A stretch of DNA of 64,000 bases. It comes from Actinoalloteichus hymeniacidonis (GTDB taxonomy: Bacteria; Actinomycetota; Actinomycetes; Mycobacteriales; Pseudonocardiaceae). A program made the translations under genes and the position numbers. Location: contig NZ_JACHIS010000001.1 in NCBI RefSeq assembly GCF_014203365.1, positions 1,860,001-1,924,000 of the forward strand, given 5' to 3'. The notes beneath the pieces were generated by a model that was not told the origin of the DNA, made no database searches, and was given only the letters and a program-made list of their open reading frames with translations. Positions 60,075-64,000 of the stretch are shown here, piece after piece. How positions within the stretch are numbered: position 1 is the stretch's first letter; the number at the start of each line of letters is the position of its first letter.

Positions 60075-60789
60075 GGGGGGAGTCTTGTCGGATGGGCGAG
60101 GGCCTGTCCAGCATCGGGGGCGGGGCACACCTCGGCGTCACCCGACAGGTCGGCCGACGACGATGCGCGGTCCTCATCATGGGAAAGCGATCCGGTGATC
60201 GAGACACCATTGAAGTGCCGTGACGAGTATGTGATTATTGTGGCCGCACACAGCGTTCTTGGTCGCCGCCGAGAATGGCACCCACCTGGCTCCGTATTCG
60301 GTCTACCTATAGAAAGTCAGTCGACCGAACTGGAATCAGCCTGCCAGCCTGCGATCACCAGGGAGGACCGTGACCCCCGTCTTGAGACTGTCGTGCAGCT
60401 TCTTTCTTTAACGTGTTCGTAAAGTTCATCTGACTGTGTTCGGCAGTCTTCTTACGGGCACTTCGCGGGCATCTACCGGCGGATACCGTGCGGTATCGAC
60501 CTGTTGTCGCCCTGCGCGTCACCGTCCCCTCGACCCTGCCCGTAGGGGGTGCAGCCGCCGGAAGGCGAGCTTTAGCATGTCTATCCGAATTAGCGTCCTG
60601 CTGTCTTCGATAGTGCTCCGATGGTCCGAATAGGCCATCGCAATCTAATTTTTGTCAACTGATTCGCTCATCTGAGCGCACTATATAGCGACTCGGGCTC
60701 GCTTTGGCGGGGTCGATTCAATCGTGCTACGCAACGATCAGCTGGGGAAAGTCTGTCGGGTGGTTAGAGCATTATCGAAAGGGGAACAG
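60075..60789. other. Long A/T-richer gap upstream of the IclR gene
   Basis: About 700 bp without a gene. From 60380 on it is visibly A/T-richer than the rest of the window (TTCTTTCTTTAACGTGTTCG; ATCTAATTTTTGTCAACTGA; CACTATATAGCGACTCGG). This suggests promoter DNA for the IclR gene or horizontally acquired spacer. AAAGGGGA at the right end is the IclR Shine-Dalgarno. Confidence 0.5.
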
Positions 60790-61725
60790 ATGTCCGACTC
60801 CGGGAGAACCCAGGTTCGATGGCGGCGCTCCGAGGCGGTGCCGGTGGACCTCGCGCCGATCGGCCTGGAGCGGGTGCGGCTGACACCGCTCCAGCAGGCT
60901 GCGGCAACATCCCCGCAACCCCGACGTGGTGGTCGCCCCGATGCCGAGGCGGGTCCCGACGACTCCGGTGACGCGGCGAAGAGCGGCGGCGGACCGCTTC
61001 GAAGATCGTTGGCGGTGCTCGAGGAGCTGGCCGCCGCCTCCGGGCCGCTGACACTCTCGGAACTCTCCGAACTGGTCAACCTGCCCAAATCAACCCTGCA
61101 CCGGCAGATGCGGGTGCTGACCGAGCTGGGCCTGGCCGACCGTCGGGAATCGAAGTCCTACGAGCTGGGCAGCTACATCTTCCAGCTGGCGGCCTCCAAC
61201 GGTCCCGACCGGGTGCGCAACATCAGTGAGGAACTCACGCCCTTCCTGCTCGACCTCTTCCAGACCACCCGACTCGTGGTCAGCGTCGGAGCGCTGTCGG
61301 GTCTGGAGGTCTGGCATACCGGGATCCTCTACCGGCGTGATCACCGCCGGATCGCCGCGGCCTGGCGGGAACCGGTGCCCGCCTTCGGCTCTGCGGCGGG
61401 GCGACTGCTGTTGGCGCGCAGCGTCAGCGATCCCTCGGAGCTGTGCGGCATCGTCCCCACCGGGCAGACGGGCTGGAATCCGGCCAGGGCCAAGGTGTTG
61501 CGGCGCGAGTTCGACTCGATCCGGCGGACCGGGCTGTCCTGGTCACGCAGCGATGCCATCCCCGGGCTCGTCGAGGTGGCCGCGCCGATCCACCTCGGCA
61601 ACCAGTACCCGGTGGCCGCGATCGTGCTGTGCGGCATGGCGAACGAACTCGATCTACGCAAGATCGGCGGTGTGCTGCTGGACAGTGTCGGCGGCATCGA
61701 GACCAACCTGTCCATGGCGCGCTGA
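60790..61725 (+). CDS. IclR family transcriptional regulator
   Basis: A 311-residue protein starting MSDSGRTQVRWRRSEAVPVD at ATG 60790 after AAAGGGGA. The first ~75 residues are a disordered, charged extension. The IclR winged helix is LRRSLAVLEELAAASGPLTL, then SELSELVNLPKSTLHRQMRV (recognition helix) and DRRESKSYELGSYIF. The C-terminal GAF-like effector domain includes PVPAFGSAAGRLLLARSVSD and IHLGNQYPVAAIVLCGMANE. It may regulate the adjacent terpenoid-type genes or an operon outside the window. Confidence 0.92.
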   Translation: MSDSGRTQVRWRRSEAVPVDLAPIGLERVRLTPLQQAAATSPQPRRGGRPDAEAGPDDSGDAAKSGGGPLRRSLAVLEELAAASGPLTLSELSELVNLPKSTLHRQMRVLTELGLADRRESKSYELGSYIFQLAASNGPDRVRNISEELTPFLLDLFQTTRLVVSVGALSGLEVWHTGILYRRDHRRIAAAWREPVPAFGSAAGRLLLARSVSDPSELCGIVPTGQTGWNPARAKVLRREFDSIRRTGLSWSRSDAIPGLVEVAAPIHLGNQYPVAAIVLCGMANELDLRKIGGVLLDSVGGIETNLSMAR

Positions 61726-61902
61726 TCGGCGTGCGCGACCGATCGACGCCACTGGGAGACTCGACGTTCTGAGCTCGTCGACCTCGCAACGTCGCGAGTT
61801 CGCCGAACAGTCCGCCCCGCCGCCCGGTCCCGGCGAAGGCGCCGCCGACAGCTCTACTGCCGGCGGAACCTCATACCGCGCACGCCATCGACCCCGCCGG
61901 AG

Positions 61903-62919
61903 TCAGAACCGTCGGCCGGTGATGAAGGCCGCGACTTCGAGGAAGTCACCGCGCACCGCGTCCGGGATGTCGCACGCCTCGAGCGACTCGGTGGCCGCCG
62001 CGACGTGTCGATCCGCCTCCGCGCGTGCCCAGTCGCGACCGCCCCCGCGCTCCACCAGATCGGCGGCGCGCGCGACCTCGTCGTTGCTCAACGGCTCCGG
62101 GCGCAGGTAGAGGGCGCGCAGTTCGGCGGAATCCGGCGCGTTGAGCGCCGCGACCACGGGCAGGGACTTCTTGCGACTGTGCAGATCCGCCCCGGCCGCC
62201 TTGCCGGTCCGCGCCGGATCGCCCCAGATACCCAGCAGATCGTCGATGAACTGGAACGCGAGTCCGACGTGCTCACCGAAGTCGGCGAGCCGCGCCACCA
62301 GCGTCCGGTCCGCATCGACGAGGTCGGCACCCAGCGAGCACGCGCAGGCCAGCAGCGCACCGGTCTTGTCCGCGGCCATCCGCAGGCACTCGTCCCGCGA
62401 GACGTCGGTGCGTCCCTCGAAGTCCATATCCGAGGCCTGGCCTCGGATCATGCGCTGGGTGGCGGCCATCAGCGAGGCGGTGGCGGTGCGCGCGCCCGAG
62501 GCCTCGGCCGCGAGTAGCTCGGTGGCGGCCGCGGTCAACAGCGCGTCGCCTGCCAGGATCGCGCGGGGCACCCCGAACAGCGTCCACGCCGTGGCCCGGC
62601 CTCGACGCTCGGTGTCGCCGTCCATGATGTCGTCGTGCAGCAGCGAGAAGTTGTGCACCAGCTCGATCGCGACCCCGGCGGGAACCCCTGCCGAGGGCTC
62701 GGCTCCCGCAGCGCGGGCCGAGAGGATCGCCAGCGTGGGGCGGAGCAGCTTCCCGCCCCACCCATCGATCTCCCTGCCTTGGGCGTCGGCCCAGCCGTGG
62801 TGGTAGCGCCCGACGACGCTCATCTGTGGGCAGAGTCGTCCGACGGCCTCGCGAAGAGCCGGTTCCACCAGCGCGACGCCGGAGGTCAGCGCCGAGGGCA
62901 GGATCCTGGTCGCAGTCAT
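61903..62919 (-). CDS. Polyprenyl diphosphate synthase (short/medium chain, trans type)
   Basis: A 338-residue enzyme that condenses isopentenyl diphosphate with an allylic diphosphate. The first aspartate-rich motif is DDIMD (96-100, LLHDDIMDGDTERRG); the second is FIDDLLGIWGD (224-234). KLLRPTLAILSA is the usual N-terminal helix and KTGALLACACSLGA precedes the second motif. Residues just before the first motif (FSLLH) are small, consistent with geranylgeranyl or longer product, but chain length cannot be set from this alone. It lies 95 bp downstream of an FAD oxidoreductase gene on the same strand, suggesting terpenoid metabolism. Confidence 0.93.
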   Translation of the reverse strand: MTATRILPSALTSGVALVEPALREAVGRLCPQMSVVGRYHHGWADAQGREIDGWGGKLLRPTLAILSARAAGAEPSAGVPAGVAIELVHNFSLLHDDIMDGDTERRGRATAWTLFGVPRAILAGDALLTAAATELLAAEASGARTATASLMAATQRMIRGQASDMDFEGRTDVSRDECLRMAADKTGALLACACSLGADLVDADRTLVARLADFGEHVGLAFQFIDDLLGIWGDPARTGKAAGADLHSRKKSLPVVAALNAPDSAELRALYLRPEPLSNDEVARAADLVERGGGRDWARAEADRHVAAATESLEACDIPDAVRGDFLEVAAFITGRRF

Positions 62920-63014
62920 GGTCTCACCGTCGCTCGCGGTGATCCGAGCAGGCCGGGCGCGGTTGTTCGTCGCATGGCATCGAACCTCCAGGTCTGGTCA
63001 CGAAAACAGGCGGA

Positions 63015-64000
63015 TCATGGCGTGAGCACGTCGGAACGAGGTGCGGCCACCGGATGCAGCAGCGACCGCCGGACCACCTGGTACGAGGTGAGCAGGCTAC
63101 TCGGTGGGGCCAGTAGGAAGAGAACGTCCCGAAACGCCCGGCACACGACCGGATCACCGGGGACTCGATCGCGGACCCGGTCCAGGTACCGGTTGAGCAG
63201 TAGATCGAGCGGACCGGTGCGTGCCGCATTGCCCTCGGCTCCCGGCATGTGGCTGTCCGCTCCCGTGGCAATCTCCCAGGCGGCCTGCGAGGAACGCAAG
63301 ATGACACGCTGCATCCGGTGTGTGGAGGGCAGCACGCGCGTCCCGGTCAGCAGACGTTCCAGGGCCGTCGCGTTCATGGCCGCCACCGACACGCCCTGGC
63401 CGTAGACCGGGTTGAACGCGCAGGCCGCGTCGCCGACGACGAGCAGTCCGCGCCGATCCCGGCCCTGGTCGTAGCGGCGCCTGCGGTTGCCGGTGTGTCG
63501 ATATCCCACCGGTTTGCCGATCGGTCGTGCCGAGCGCAGGAAGGTGTGCGGCGCCTGGTGCGGCAGGTCGCGCGCGAAGTCGACGAACCCGGCCGGGTCG
63601 GTGGGCGGCGCCTGCCCCCGAGGCCCGGACAGCGTCGCCATCCAGCGGTCGCCCTCGGCGGGCAGGATGATCGCGCCGAGGGTCTGTGCGGCCTCGGGGA
63701 CGATGTAGAAGCCCCGCAGCTGCCGATCGAAGTGCTGCTCGTCGGCGTGGAACACGCAGGTCGCATAGGCGCGGCCGGTCTCCAACGTCTCCTCGGCGAC
63801 GGGTGCGCCACCGAGACCGGCGAGCCATTCGTCGAAGCGGCTGGCCCGGCCGGTGGCGTCCACCACCAGGTCGGCCTCGATGGCCCGCTCGGACTGCTGG
63901 TCGGTGCCCCGATCCCGCACCGTCACGCCGGTGACCTGGTCGGCGCGGCCCAGGAGTCCGGTCACCGCCGTGGAGGTCCAGACCCGGATCCGGGGTGCGG
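63015..64000 (-). CDS. FAD-dependent oxidoreductase (partial, geranylgeranyl-reductase/hydroxylase type)
   Basis: The C-terminal ~328 residues of a flavoprotein whose N-terminus (with the GxGxxG FAD motif) lies beyond the right edge. Visible: the strand-and-Asp motif IEADLVVDATGRASRFDEWL and the second FAD motif RRGLLVVGDAACAFNPVYGQ, followed by GVSVAAMNATALERLL. These place it among PHBH-type flavin monooxygenases and geranylgeranyl-reductase-like enzymes. It is upstream of the polyprenyl synthase gene in the same direction, so the two probably act on one prenylated or terpenoid product. Confidence 0.88.
   Translation of the reverse strand, partial: APRIRVWTSTAVTGLLGRADQVTGVTVRDRGTDQQSERAIEADLVVDATGRASRFDEWLAGLGGAPVAEETLETGRAYATCVFHADEQHFDRQLRGFYIVPEAAQTLGAIILPAEGDRWMATLSGPRGQAPPTDPAGFVDFARDLPHQAPHTFLRSARPIGKPVGYRHTGNRRRRYDQGRDRRGLLVVGDAACAFNPVYGQGVSVAAMNATALERLLTGTRVLPSTHRMQRVILRSSQAAWEIATGADSHMPGAEGNAARTGPLDLLLNRYLDRVRDRVPGDPVVCRAFRDVLFLLAPPSSLLTSYQVVRRSLLHPVAAPRSDVLTP

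Overview
The window is high-GC actinomycete chromosome. An SsgA/SsgB-type sporulation regulator, an AfsR/SARP-type pathway regulator, a conservon-type (CvnE-like) P450, two ordinary P450s, a zinc-ribbon anti-sigma factor with its ECF sigma factor, and many TetR/MarR/MerR/AraC/HxlR/IclR regulators all fit a filamentous, secondary-metabolite-producing genus. Pseudonocardiaceae is my guess; no rRNA or marker gene confirms it.

Layout. 1-9.6 kb: tail of an upstream gene, a small membrane protein, an AraC remnant, an MFS exporter and an S9 peptidase that share a near-identical promoter element beside a MerR gene, a TetR/zinc alcohol dehydrogenase divergent pair, a P-loop kinase-like protein and a GNAT. 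9.8-14.2 kb: an AfsR-like regulator translationally coupled to a P450. 14.3-15.0 kb: a dead reverse-strand gene. 15.2-19 kb: a haem-oxygenase-fold iron enzyme facing a CDGSH protein, a MarR/SDR pair with tandem operators, and an AraC/VOC pair. 19-25.4 kb: a 1721-residue SF1 helicase with a Vsr/DUF559-type nuclease, bracketed by two copies of a dinB 3' end. 25.5-30.7 kb: a secreted protein, an IlvD/Edd dehydratase, a TetR and a GH39-like glycosidase. 31-33 kb: one uncharacterised gene in mostly non-coding DNA.

32.9-37 kb: a tRNA Gly-Cys-Val cluster, an ssgB-like gene, an ECF sigma/anti-sigma pair, and tRNA-Val(CAC) next to a decayed tyrosine integrase. 37.4-38.6 kb: an HxlR/DUF899 divergent pair. 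39.1-44.2 kb: a tightly packed four-gene operon of uncharacterised proteins. Three share an architecture of two helical repeats with an FLxxxGY motif, a beta domain, one membrane helix and a charged tail; the fourth is soluble. This is the best candidate for an undescribed system. 44.3-53 kb: small regulator/enzyme modules (TetR/hydrolase twice, a DHFR-fold protein, AraC, PPOX/NmrA, AraC).

53-64 kb: a MerR/secreted S33 peptidase pair whose promoter resembles that of the S9 gene, a P450-TetR operon, a CvnE-like P450 separated from any conservon, a PucR remnant, an MBL-fold protein, an IclR regulator, and the start of what may be a terpenoid locus (polyprenyl diphosphate synthase and an FAD oxidoreductase running off the right edge).

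Transcription is organised mostly as divergent regulator/target pairs with visible palindromic operators. Several modules are eroded (five pseudogenes or remnants), so this looks like an accessory, slowly shuffling region rather than a conserved core.
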